64,000 nucleotides of DNA from Dermatophagoides farinae (taxonomy: Eukaryota > Arthropoda > Arachnida > Sarcoptiformes > Pyroglyphidae). The notes under the pieces are model-generated. The model saw only the letters and a list, made by a program, of their open reading frames with translations. It had not been told where the DNA came from and did no database searches. Positions 23,401 to 34,975 of this stretch are shown one piece after another. The stretch's first letter is position 1; every line of letters begins with the position of its first letter. Location of the stretch: positions 5,515,501 to 5,579,500 of the forward strand of contig NC_134680.1 of NCBI RefSeq assembly GCF_024713945.1, read 5' to 3'. The position numbers and the translations under genes were made by a program.

Positions 23401-24096
23401 ATCAATGTCACAATGGATATATGAAATGTTTAATAGTCAAACGATGGCCAAAGATTCAATGATTGATGAAAATCTTCTCGATGTTGATCTCAATCAGATT
23501 TGTTTGCAAACTATTCGTTATGCAACAAAATTAGCATTCGATCAGATGATTTTCGCTGAAGAAACATTAACTGATGATGAAATAATCAATCAATTAAAAG
23601 AATTTGATCAAAATTGGTATTTTGGTTCGATTAATTCTTCAGAATGGAGAGATGCAGTATTGGCCGAGAAATTACAATTGTTTTCCATTTCCAAAGATGT
23701 TGTCAAGGTTTGTTGATCGAACCAATCTTTTAATTATAATTGAATTCTGAATATTTCTTTATCATTATTCCTTGAATAGGAAAATTATCAAAGTCATATA
23801 TTAACATTGAAAGATATGGACATTTTTATATGTTCAATTAATCGTTCGATTGTTGATGCAATTTGGTCATCATTATCATTCGAATTGTTTTATCTGACCA
23901 ATGATGATGAAGAACGTTATTCGATACAGGCACATCAAATAATTTTCCGTAAGAAAATTGAACTGATTGATAACATTATTCGATTGATTGATTCTATTTT
24001 TCAAATCAAGGAAATTTAACCGTACAAGCAGCTGATCCACCACTTGGATATCCAGTTTTTGCTTCGGAACCAATTCTGATCTCACATATTATCTGA
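20453..24096 (+). CDS. PCNX4: Pecanex-like protein 4
   Basis: Four exons, 20453-22205, 22272-23707, 23780-23948 and 24011-24096, with introns of 66, 72 and 62 nt, give 1147 residues (human PCNX4 about 1170). The N terminus ISEYKISFILHRIFQTFFGG matches the start of PCNX4, which fixes ATG 20453; the upstream frame to 20285 crosses a splice acceptor and is rejected. Many hydrophobic segments follow (about residues 60-600). The Pecanex C-terminal domain is clear: RHCWQYPYRFGFQTLFIEIL, WPLEARYFCLDLIRM, the proline-containing IPLFTLPIFLPSFPRPMKFW, and GLELQETSCHTLEA. A charged Asn/Asp/Ser-rich loop lies at about 820-880. The last exon encodes NLTVQAADPPLGYPVF, the typical pecanex C terminus. Pecanex proteins are multipass membrane proteins of the endomembrane system, and fly pecanex affects Notch signalling; the role of PCNX4 is not established. 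AATAAA is at 24165. Confidence 0.93.
23949..24010 (+). other. Short PCNX4 intron hiding the true C terminus
   Basis: Reading straight through gives a stop at 24017-24019 and loses the conserved tail. Splicing GTAAGAAAAT at 23949 to CAAATCAAG at 24010 joins CGA in phase and gives FRNLTVQAADPPLGYP, the conserved pecanex ending. Confidence 0.85.
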
Positions 24097-24164
24097 ATGT
24101 ATTTGAGTGTCAACTATTCTTGTTATTTATTGACATTAAATTTTGTACATTTAAAACAAATATA

Positions 24165-24170
24165 AATAAA
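24165..24170 (+). terminator. Poly(A) signal of PCNX4
   Basis: AATAAA lies 69 bases after the TGA at 24094-24096, followed by an A/C-rich AAAAC repeat. Confidence 0.6.
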
Positions 24171-24270
24171 ATGACATGACAAAACAAAACAAAACAAAAC
24201 AAAAAAATTCAAAACCAAAATCTCAATTTTCAATTTCGACAAAAATTCTATTTTTCTTTCCTGAATGCTA

Positions 24271-24345
24271 ATAGATGGCATCTTCAGATCAATGATTCGA
24301 AAAAAAAAACAATTTCAAGTTCCGATATTGTTCATAGATGGCGAC
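24271..24345 (+). promoter_or_regulatory. Pair of ATAGATGGC motifs
   Basis: ATAGATGGCA at 24271-24280 and ATAGATGGCGAC at 24334-24345 lie just beyond the PCNX4 3' end. Together with the reverse copy at 13668 this suggests a recurrent promoter-associated motif. It could drive the basic open frame starting at 24397. Confidence 0.3.
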
Positions 24346-24396
24346 AAAACATTGTTTAAATGAGCTCTGTGTTTTAAAATTCAACAGGTCGTGTTT

Positions 24397-24681
24397 ATGC
24401 AAAAAAAAAAAATGTTAAATGTACGCGGAATCTATGTGAACAACATCAAGAAGAAGAAAAAGAAGAAGAAGAAAACGAAGCTAAAAAGATCGGAACATTC
24501 ATTCTACATGAACCGAATGAACGAACGACCGATGTATAATAAATGGAGAAAAAAAAGTATCTTATCTAACCGGTTATTGGCATTTATTTTTGGCTCCTCG
24601 CGAAAATGCAAAAAAGAAAATAAAACATTGATGATATCGATGGATTCGACAGACTCAACACTGCACTATGCTAAAAGGTAA
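24397..24681 (+). CDS. Hypothetical basic ORF, possible first exon
   Basis: The ATG at 24397 (or 24412) opens a frame of about 94 residues with a Lys run encoded by AAG repeats. A more normal stretch follows, with HSFYMNRMNERPMYNKW, SNRLLAFIFGSSRK and ISMDSTDSTLHYAKR. The frame ends at a TAA inside AAAAG|GTAAAC, a possible splice donor at 24679. Two ATAGATGGC motifs lie upstream. I do not recognise the protein. It may be a first exon whose gene extends into the following gene-poor 15 kb, or chance. Confidence 0.22.
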   Translation: MQKKKMLNVRGIYVNNIKKKKKKKKKTKLKRSEHSFYMNRMNERPMYNKWRKKSILSNRLLAFIFGSSRKCKKENKTLMISMDSTDSTLHYAKR

Positions 24682-26259
24682 ACCGTTTACCCGAATTCAC
24701 AAGATAGGAAAAAAAAACATTTATATATTGCCTGTTGTAATAGAATAAACAGCTAAAATATATGGCCTTATTTCTCATCGAATGTATATAGAAATGAATA
24801 TAGAAAGTTATGCTCGAAATGAAATACTAGTTTTTATTTTTTTGTTTGTTGGTTCATCACTATCACCATCGCCAGCAGCAGCAGCACCACCACCACCACC
24901 ACCAATAACAACCATCATCATTACCAATAGCAAGCAAGCAAGCAAGCAAAAAAAAAACGAAGACATCGACTACGACCATCAGGTAAGCAAAAGTTGATAC
25001 TACTGTTATATAACTGGCTTTAATATAATTTTCATCAAGGCTGGTTGACCGACATATGGTCACTCTCTTGTTTTTTTTTCTGCTTATATGTGTTGGTTTG
25101 TCCGATGAACGAGATGGTAAAAAAAAAAATATATAATGAGGAGAATGAAAATGTGGATGTGAAGGAAAATTTTTTTTCGGAAGGAATGAAAAAAAAAATA
25201 TCGTATATACGGGGATACAACGAAACAGAAACGGTCCATCATCATCATCATCATCATTTTAACAATTCTAAAATATTCAACAGGCCAGGGATACCTGCAT
25301 GTATAAATATGTATACTTGCTTGCTAACTAACTAACTGACTGACTGACTGACTGAGTTATATCAATTTATATATGTAATGTGACCAGCAAAAAAAAATTG
25401 TACCATATCATATCATTGCCAATGGTGGTAAATTGGTTAAATTATATCTGGCATAAGAAAAATGTCCCGTTACTATATATCTAGTTCATTCTAGTTCCGT
25501 TTATGGATTCGTTTTATTTTTACTTGATTTTATCCCTCATCATCATCATCATCATCATCGTCGTCGTCGTTTGCTACTTGATGGATAATTTTTTTCATAT
25601 TAGATATATCGTGATATCGTGAAAAGAATTCTTTCCCCCTTCCATCAATACCACTCAACAACTCACATTCCCCATTTGATCCATAAATGGATTAATTAAA
25701 ATCAGATGAAAAAAATGATAAGAAAAAAAAATATTAATCCAATCTTAACGATAACGATGAAAGAAAAAAAAATTATAACTAGCTACTAGTATTATAATTA
25801 ATTAAAGGAATATGAACAACAGTAGCAAATTGGGTAATATTGATTGGCCTAGAACGTGACAATTAAAAAAAAAGGAAAGAAAAGAAAAGAAAATCACCGA
25901 AAACATACACGCATACACACACACACACACACAGGTATCCTTGGCCACATCCTATGTTTCAAATAAGATTAATTGTCATTGAATTTCTATTGTTTTTTTT
26001 TCTTCTTGTTGAAAAAAAAAGTTTCCTGGCCCCTTTTTTTTCTCTTTAATTCCAGTATATAATTTGGTCACGAATTATATCATCGTATTGGTTTGAATTT
26101 CATTCATTCATTCATTTTTTTTTTTGAGTAAACAACAAACAAGCAACAAGTAGACAACAAGTAGTAATACCAGTGTAGTTGGCAGCTGAAATAAATGTCC
26201 GTCAACACAACATACATCATCATCATTATCATTAGTGATGAAGAAAATGAATGAAAAAA

Positions 26260-26356
26260 AATTGCTATTTTAGCAATTGATCCATCTGGCATCATCTATT
26301 CTATATTCGAATTCATATGTAGCCATAATAATATAATGATTCTAATTTTAGAATCA
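26260..26356. repeat. Two short hairpins 58 bp apart
   Basis: AATTGCTA/TAGCAATT with a TTT loop spans 26260-26278, and TGATTCTAA/TTAGAATCA with a TT loop spans 26337-26356. Arms are 8 and 9 bp and perfect. Chance is possible in AT-rich DNA. Confidence 0.6.
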
Positions 26357-27781
26357 AAAAAAAAAATTCAAAGAGAATAAATGAACAAACAAACGATACA
26401 TCATGGATAGACGAATGATCGGTCGAATTGGTGAATAAGAAGAAGAAGATGAAGAAGAAAGAAAGAAAGAAAAAACTTGTTTAACCAACCAATAGAACAA
26501 GAAAAAAAAAGATTAGACGGTCGTTGTTCTAAATTCAAAAAAATTGACGGGCGTATTTTTTTTCATTCGGTTATCTATATTCCGTCAATGATGATGATGA
26601 TGTTAACCGATTGCTCTAATCATCATAATTCTCGATATATGTTTGTGTGTATGAGTGGATTTCGATGAAATGATAATTTTGTTTCATATAGTGGCAGCAA
26701 TAGTTTAAATTTTTTTTTTTTATTACTTTTTTGGTTGGAATTTTCTTTCATTCACTCATCTTTATTAAACCAATCATTTTCAATGAGAATATTTAACCGG
26801 CCTACCGATAAATATATCGTTGTTGTTGTTATCGTCGTCTGCTTTACATTTTTTTTTATGATGATCATGACCTAATTAAATAATTTACTATATTCATAGA
26901 CATTTTTAATATATAAATAAATTTTATCGGTTAAATACCAATGAAATTTTTAGACATCGAAACATGAACAAAAAAAAACAGTGATTAAACTAGCGGTTAA
27001 AATTTTAATCACACACACAAACACAAACATCGCAGACAAATTTCTCAGTCTCAGCCACATTCTTCAAATTGTACAAATGAATTTGTTGAATTTCTCGAAA
27101 AGATTTAATTTGAAGAACAAAAAAAAAAATTCTCATGATTGTTTGTTTGAATAATAATAGTCAGTGTGATGATAATATGAAATGAGAAGGGAAAAAAAAG
27201 AGAAATTTGAGAAAGGCAAACAGACAAACAGAACGAAAACAGAACAGAACGATTGGCGCCTGGAAGCAATTGATTATTTGATCTAAAAGATTGGGAGGGA
27301 GAGAGAGAGAGAGAGAGAGAATTCCAATTCAATATTCTAAAAATAGCTAGTTTGTGTGTATGAACGGTGCCCGAAGGTGGAATGAATTTTTTTTTTCTTT
27401 TTTTTTTCACCGACAACAACAACCGATAAATAAATACTATAACTAACCTGTTATATGAATATTTTTTTTTCTTATATATATATTCAGGTTATGTTCATTT
27501 GTATTTGTTTATATTCAAATAATAATAAACGGTAAACAAAAAAAAAATGAATGTAATCATTGGTAAAATCAGAAATGAACTGAATTGTTTCTTTCAATTT
27601 CTTTATTGAAATAATAATTGCACCCTATATATCCATATATGATAATAATGAAAAGATAAAGCGCCCGAAAGAAAAACTATAGAAGAAATTAGCCAGAAGT
27701 GAATAAATTGGTCGAATAAGCTTGGATATTGTCGTTAATCGTCTGTCTCTGTCTGTGTATGTGAAATGAAACAACAACAAA

Positions 27782-27792
27782 TTGGCGCCATT
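27782..27792. promoter_or_regulatory. TTGGCGCCATT palindromic motif
   Basis: A GC-rich palindrome core, GGCGCC, stands alone in AT-rich DNA. Related strings are at 27253, 44189, 62116 and 63112. It could be an E2F-like or paired YY1/Pho-like site; assignment is inference. Confidence 0.3.
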
Positions 27793-28788
27793 CAAATTTT
27801 TTTTTTATATAATCGATTTAAGAACCAAATAAATATCTATATAGAGATACATTCAGTATAATCAGACAAATAAAGGAATGTCAAAAAAAAAAAATTGAGC
27901 CATTCAACAAACCACTTGTTGAATCCAGATTGAAATGGGTCGAATATTCAAACAGTAGAAGAAATTTTGATAAACATTTACTTTTTTTTCTGACTGACTT
28001 GTTGTACAGCAAACAAAAAAAAAATCAAGAACTGAAATAAAATGTAATGAAAATAGATAAATCTTTAAATTCCCGGAGGTTAATCATCATCATCATCTTT
28101 ATCATCATCAAAGTATTCAAATATGTACCGATTTCACCAAATAAAGGTCGTTAATTATTTTTTATTTATTTATTTATTGAGAATTTTGTTCATGAAACCA
28201 CAAACCAACCAACCAACCAACCAAACAAGCGAGATAGATAGATAGTTTTTTTTCTTTCACTTGGGAAACTACTCTATATATCCGGTAATGTTTAAATGGA
28301 ATGTTAATACCGTTATATATTTTTATTTTGGAAAAAAATTTTTTTTTTATACATCAGGTATGTGTGCGTGTGAGTATGTAAACCAACCAGTATACTTGCT
28401 ATATATGTGTGTGCACTGTTATCCATGATTATAATCAAGATGATGATGATGATGATGTTGTTCATCATTTGGGGCTTGTTACATTGATTCTAATTTCTTG
28501 ATTAAGGGTGGTTTTTTTTCCTACATTGCGGTTCGATTAAAAAAAACATCCAATGAATGAATTGAATTGAATTGAAATGAATTGAATAAAATGAAATTGA
28601 TTCATCAGTAAAGCCTGAAGCTAAATTTATGTCTGGTTACCACCATCATCATCATCATCATCAAAAAAAATGTGAATCTCGGCATAGATGATGATATAGA
28701 TTTATATAACAAGAGTGCTAGAGATAGAGATAGAGAAAAAAAATGAAACGATTTATGAATTACCATTATATTTGGTTTATGGCAACGA

Positions 28789-28825
<37 letters not shown>

Positions 28826-29778
28826 GTTTGGTTATCTAATCCTTGTATTTTATTTTATTTTTTTTCATTCATTTGTATATGAATTCATTGAAAATGAATG
28901 AGAACAAACATAACGAACTTCAATCATTAGAGCAGTAATAGAAAAAAAAACAAGTACAGTTCATTCATTCATTCATTTATGATCATAATCATAATTATCA
29001 ATCAAACAAAAAAAAAACTGGTTGAAAAAAAATGAATGAATGATAAATGGTCTAAAATGAAGAAAAATAAGTTTACCAAAAAAAAAAAAAAAAATTTATG
29101 GTGATTCACATTCATAAATAACGGAACGGAAAACGAAATCTTATCTATTTATTCATTTCCGATGAACGGAAAAAAACTTTTGCGCTATTTCTTAATGTGT
29201 GTGTGTGTGTGTGTGTGTAATTATACATTCTCTTTATTTTTATTGAAACCATAGCTATAGAATGATTGCTTGACAAATGAAACGGTTGATGGAAACAAAA
29301 AAAAAAAAAAACAAACTGAACTGGAAACAATCATATAACAGGAACAATTATGATTACGATGATTGGCTAATAATAATATATGAATATATCATGTAAATGG
29401 AGAGAGAGAGAGGAAATTGAACCAGAAAAAAATTGGCCATAAAAAAATGTGCATTTTTGGTTGAAAATGTTTTTACTTGTCCCCATCATCATCATCATCA
29501 TCATCATTCTTTTATCTTACATAGTTGATTTATGTAAAACAGAAAAAAAAATTCTCGCTTATTTGTCACACACAGTATGTATTACTGTATGTTTTTTTTT
29601 TAAATATTGTTCAACCAAATGTGACAAATGTCACCTGTTGATTTACATATACTGTTAATAAATGATAATAATAATAATAACCAGCAATGTGAAAAAAATA
29701 AATAATTTTTTCCTACCGTTGTCGATAAGTTAATGCTGTAGTATATAAAATAAATAAAGAAAAGAGAAAAAGAACTAG

Positions 29779-29809
<31 letters not shown>

Positions 29810-29905
29810 AGGTAAATTACAAAATTACAATTTATCTACAAAACTTACTTTGTGTTTATTTTATTTTTTTTTGTGTAAAATTGCTGAAATTTTATTCAAA
29901 TTTCA

Positions 29906-29939
<34 letters not shown>

Positions 29940-30319
29940 CAGAGGGAGAATTTGATAGAAAGATTGGTAAGAAATTCCATTGGAAATGTCTGATAAAATT
30001 CTAATGAACAAGAAATAAAAAAAGGAGAGATAGAGAGAAAGAAATCCTAATCAGGCAGTAAAATACTGTTGGTCATTAGTCACAAGTTACGAATTCAGGT
30101 AAATCTCTCAGTGTGTGTGTGTGTATACGGAAAAAAATCATTCGTCATCATTCATTTAGTCAATAATAATGTATATATCGGTTAAAACTGGCCATTGGTG
30201 GTGGTTGTTTTGTGTGATCAACAAGCCCACCAAAAAATAAAATACCAGAATGTTAAAATAATAAATGAGCCAAGATGAATGGCATAGATAACAACAAATA
30301 AACAAGTGGCTTAAATTCT

Positions 30320-30361
30320 GACATACACTGAGATCAAATTACGATGATCTCAGTGTATGTC
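30320..30361. repeat. Perfect 17-bp stem hairpin, 8-base loop
   Basis: GACATACACTGAGATCA at 30320-30336 and its exact reverse complement at 30345-30361 flank AATTACGA. The stem extends three more pairs (TCT/AGA) across one bulged T. The arms are not made of simple repeats, which makes chance unlikely. It might be a structured RNA element, a protein-binding dyad or a transposon remnant. Confidence 0.95.
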
Positions 30362-31255
30362 TAGATGATGGAAAAAAAATTCTTTTCCCAAAAGAACTAA
30401 AGAAGATATATGCACATTTTTTGTTTTGCTGTTAATACGCCTGATCAGGATATTTTTTTTTGTCACTAAACTGGTGAATGTAAAAATAATTGAAGAAAAA
30501 AAAACTAAATAAGACTAACGACCACTACCACTAATTTTTTTTCAGGAAATAATAATGAAAAAAAAAATCATGACAAACTACAACATTTTGAATAATAATT
30601 ATCATTACGAATCAATCAAACTAGCGACAGTTTACGTTGTTTCAGTAATTTTTTTTCCGCATTAATTTCATCATACAGAATTGTTGTTGATGTGTCGTTC
30701 ATTAGGGATTTTTTTTTAAATCATCGATTCGTAAATTATTCATTCATTTATAAAAAAAAATTTCAATTCAAGAAAAAAGAATTCTGGCATCACAACAAGT
30801 GATTACTACCCATTAATGATGAGGATGGAATAATATTTTGTCAATGTTGGAATCTACTATATAAGAATCAATCATTATTGCCATATTATTTGTTAATAAT
30901 AGATAGATATCGATAAAAATTTTTTTTTATATTAACAAAATGGATAATGATAATGACAGTGGCACGATGATTTTCAATTCATTCATTCTATCCATCTACC
31001 TTATTTTTTATTATATCTTCAAACAAACGTTATTCATACTTATTCTACACTATAGATAGACACACACCATAAAGAATAGATATGTTTTCCCTGAATACCT
31101 GGTTGGTTGGCTAGTTGGTTAGATGAATGAATAGGTTGGATAACCAATTATCTTCTTCCATCATCATCATCATCATCTGTTGTCGTCGTCGTCGTCGTTT
31201 TCGTCATCGTTGTTGTTGAATAAAAATATGTGCATATTTGCAGCCCAATACAACC

Positions 31256-31286
<31 letters not shown>

Positions 31287-34200
31287 AGAAACAGGATTCA
31301 TTTCGTTTCTTATTTTCATACGAACGATTCTTTCATTCCTTCATTCATTCATTGGATCGCTTTTTATTATTATTATTATTATTATATCATATCTTTCCCC
31401 TTCACTTCAAAATGGTTCTCTTTTCGTTTATTTTTTTTTTCTTTATCCACTGTACCTGGAATAAGTTATGATCATTAGTTTTTTTTTCTTTTCATCCATA
31501 TATACAAAAGTTCAGTTCTTTCAATCATCATCATCATCATGACGATCATAATAATAATTGAAGAACTGAAATAAAGTAAAGCCTGACCTCGTCAATGGTG
31601 GTGGTGGTGGTGGTGGTGGCTATATATAGCTTAGAATTATCATTATGATTACGTCGAATATCATTATTATTATTATTGAATGAGCATTCATGCTTGCATT
31701 GTAAATTATTATTTTTTTTCTCTTTTTCTTTCCTTCTTTCTTTCTTTCTTTCTTTTATGTTCTTCTTGTTGTGCTGTCTTTTTTTTTCTTGCCAACTAAG
31801 AATCATGAATGGCAAAACAAAACAAAATAATAATATTTAAAACAAAACAAAAAAAAACGTTGATTATTCATCTTGTGGTGAGACACACAGTTGTTGTTGT
31901 TGTTGTTGGTGGTGGTGGAGGTAAAAAAAAGGGAATTGATTCAGAATTTTTGAATCGTTATGAACATTTATGGAACATTCATTTTTTTTTTGTTTACATT
32001 ATGATTTCACATCCTCTATTCGGGTCGAAACATTGTATTGTAGTATAAATCAAACCATTAATAGTCATGATGAAAAACAACACAGAAGTACAACACACAC
32101 ACACACACACAAACACAATGGATCATCATCATCATCATTTGGATATAAAAAGTGATACAAAAGGAGGAGGGGCATTAAATGTATGATGAAAAAAAATGCA
32201 GGTAGGAGTCAGATGGATAACGGTAATGATGATGATGATGTTGAAAAAAATTCGATATGAAGAAGAATCGAAATTGATTCATTTGATGGGATTTTTGAGA
32301 AAAAAAATTGAAAAGAATTTAAATCTGATTAACCAGAAAATCTGTTTGATCATCTACCATCTAAAAACAGCTTTATGTTTTTTTTTCTTTCTTTAATTTT
32401 TTCAACAAAGTAACAACTCAACGACGGGAAAAAACAAAAAAAAAAATTAATAAAATCCGAAACCAAACAAAATGGCTGGCTAAATCGTTTGTTTGGTTGG
32501 TTGGTTGGTGCCTGCCTTTCTCCTCTTCGACCCTTTTTTTGTTTTTGTTTTGCACAATTTTAATAGTGAAAAAAAGAACTGGAAGAAACAAGAACAAAAA
32601 AAATAAGTGAGGCCATAATCATCAGCATCATTTGACATCTTTATGACTTTTTTTTGTTGTGTGTATGAACAGAAAAAAAATCCTTTTGGATATGAGAAAG
32701 TCAATCATCAATGTTCAAGTTTTGGTTAAAATTTGGAATTTTAAAAGCTAACAACAACAAAAAAAATTCTTGAATCCATAATGACCATATGTTCATAATG
32801 ATGTTTTTTTCTTTTTTTGAATTTTTCATTCAATTCATCTATTAACTATTCGATTCTGGAATATTCATTTCCGGTGATTTATTGGTGAAAGGAGAACCTG
32901 TTTTATTCTATTTGAAATGAATACCGATCATGAACCATCACCACCACCATGGCCAACGACAACAAACCATCCAACCAATGCATATGCAACCATATATACT
33001 AAACATAGAGAATATCCTCTCACAAGGCGAATGACCTTTCAACCATTTTTATTTTTTTTTCTTTTTTATCACTTTTGAGTGCACATGTACACACACACAC
33101 CATATACACAAAATTTAGGGGCAATTCATTTTCAGTTCATTTACTGCCACCATTCAATGAATACAAATTCGAGGTTCTTTTTTTCCAAAGAACCATTTGT
33201 TTTCATATGTGTATGAATAAGAATAGACGATGTGGTTATATATTCTTTACACACACACACAAGAACATCATCATCAACAACAAAGTAAAGGTGAACTTTA
33301 GATAGAAAAAGTTCAAGTCCATCTCTCATTCGATTCGCTCACCTAGGTGATTCAACAAGAACGAGAACTTGATCTATCTAAAAAAGCTTAAACTTGTTGC
33401 TATTTGATGTGATAAGACACATTCGTACACACCAACACAAACATAAAAGTCAAATATAAACGATCAAGTTATTCGAACAAGAATATTGTATCGTCGGTGG
33501 ATAAATCTTGAAATTCTTGTGTGTGTGTGTGCGTATGTGTGTATGTGTGTGGCGTACCTGGTATTATAAAATAAAAAAAAATGAAGAAGAAGAAAATCTT
33601 CTGCCTTTCTTCATTAGAAATCGATGTACCATTAAGAAACATTTATATGACAATGATCATGGTAAGTAGTTGTGGCTAACTATTTGTGGATGATGATTTG
33701 AATATTTGACCCGATGATGGTGATGATGATGATGATGATGGAGAGAATGCTGTTGACCTTCAGGTTCATGTTCATTCTCGTGAATAAAAAAAATAAGAAA
33801 AAGACAAATTCAAGCAAAACTTATATATATAGAATGTATGTATTCATTTCATATATGAATTTGAATAAATGACTGGAGAAAAAAAAAGACAGAAACGGAA
33901 AAACACATCATTTATGAATTATCCCAATGGATTATTTGAATTCGAATATTTATTTTTCACATTCAAACAACAAACATCAAAACGAATCCAATGACTTGGC
34001 AATAATATATAGATTTCCTACATTTTTTTTTCTAACAATAATGAAAAAAAAAATTTTTAGGTCAAAGAAAAAAAAAATTTAAAGATTTCAACCTCGTATC
34101 AAGAGAAAAAAAAATATCTGTGTGTGTGTGTGTGTGTAAGCAAAAGAAGATTTGTACAAATTGTCTTTACCTAGATGGATTTTTTTTCTTCTTCTTTTCT

Positions 34201-34941
34201 TTTCGTTTAGTTTCGTTTTTTTTTCTTCATTTGTCTTTCATTACTCCTATATATATTTATAATTCACAATTCATCATCATTGATGATTGTTGTTGTCGTT
34301 TTCATTTTTACATTCAATGTGTGTGTTAAAATCAACCAATCCATTGAATAATGATGTGGATAAAATATTGGACCAAAAAAAAAAAAAAAAAAAACGAACG
34401 AACGAACGAATGAAGAAAAATCGTTTTATAAAGATGACATTATTTTTTTTTCATTCATTTCATTTCATTCGAATATTATATGAACCGTTATCTATCTATC
34501 AATGATGATTAAGATGATGAAATGGCGAAATGAATACGAATATCATCATCATCATCATCATCATTGTCATCTTAATCAAAAAAATATATATATTCAGCTT
34601 CATCAAATGGTGATGATCAATATATCCATGTTTTTTTTTGTTGTCTATTGTTGTATATAGGTAGCTAATGTAGATTTTTTTTCTGTTTGTTTGTTTGTTA
34701 AATCTTCAATATACACAGAGATAAAGGACAAACAAACGCACACTTTCATCATATACAAATTGTCATTCGTTTTTTTTTTGCACAAATAAGGTGACAATTC
34801 ATATGGGCCAATCCATCATCAACATCATTCAATAGCTTCTTCTTCTTCTTCTTCTTCTTCTGCGTCTTTATCGATTTTAATATTTTTTTTTTGCATCCAT
34901 CTAACCAATAAATGATTGACAGTTTTTTCCCTGTTTGGTTT

Positions 34942-34975
<34 letters not shown>

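Larger units (their letters stand above)
24097..30319. other. Gene-poor stretch, first part
   Basis: Apart from the weak ORF at 24397-24681 no coding sequence is seen. The interval carries AAG (24449-24474), CAT (25238-25256), CA (about 25912-25934), GA (27300-27321), CCAA (28203-28223), CT (28793-28820), TG (29196-29218) and CA (29909-29937) microsatellites. Two short perfect hairpins lie at 26260-26278 and 26337-26356. TTGGCGCC palindromes are at 27253 and 27783. Confidence 0.5.

Noticed and set aside
23807-24019. PCNX4 ending at the TAA at 24017
   Set aside because: A 62-nt intron with good splice sites restores the conserved C terminus and a stop at 24096.
24863-25063. Trp/Cys-rich frame from CCA/GGT repeats
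   Set aside because: It is a direct translation of trinucleotide repeats on the minus strand.
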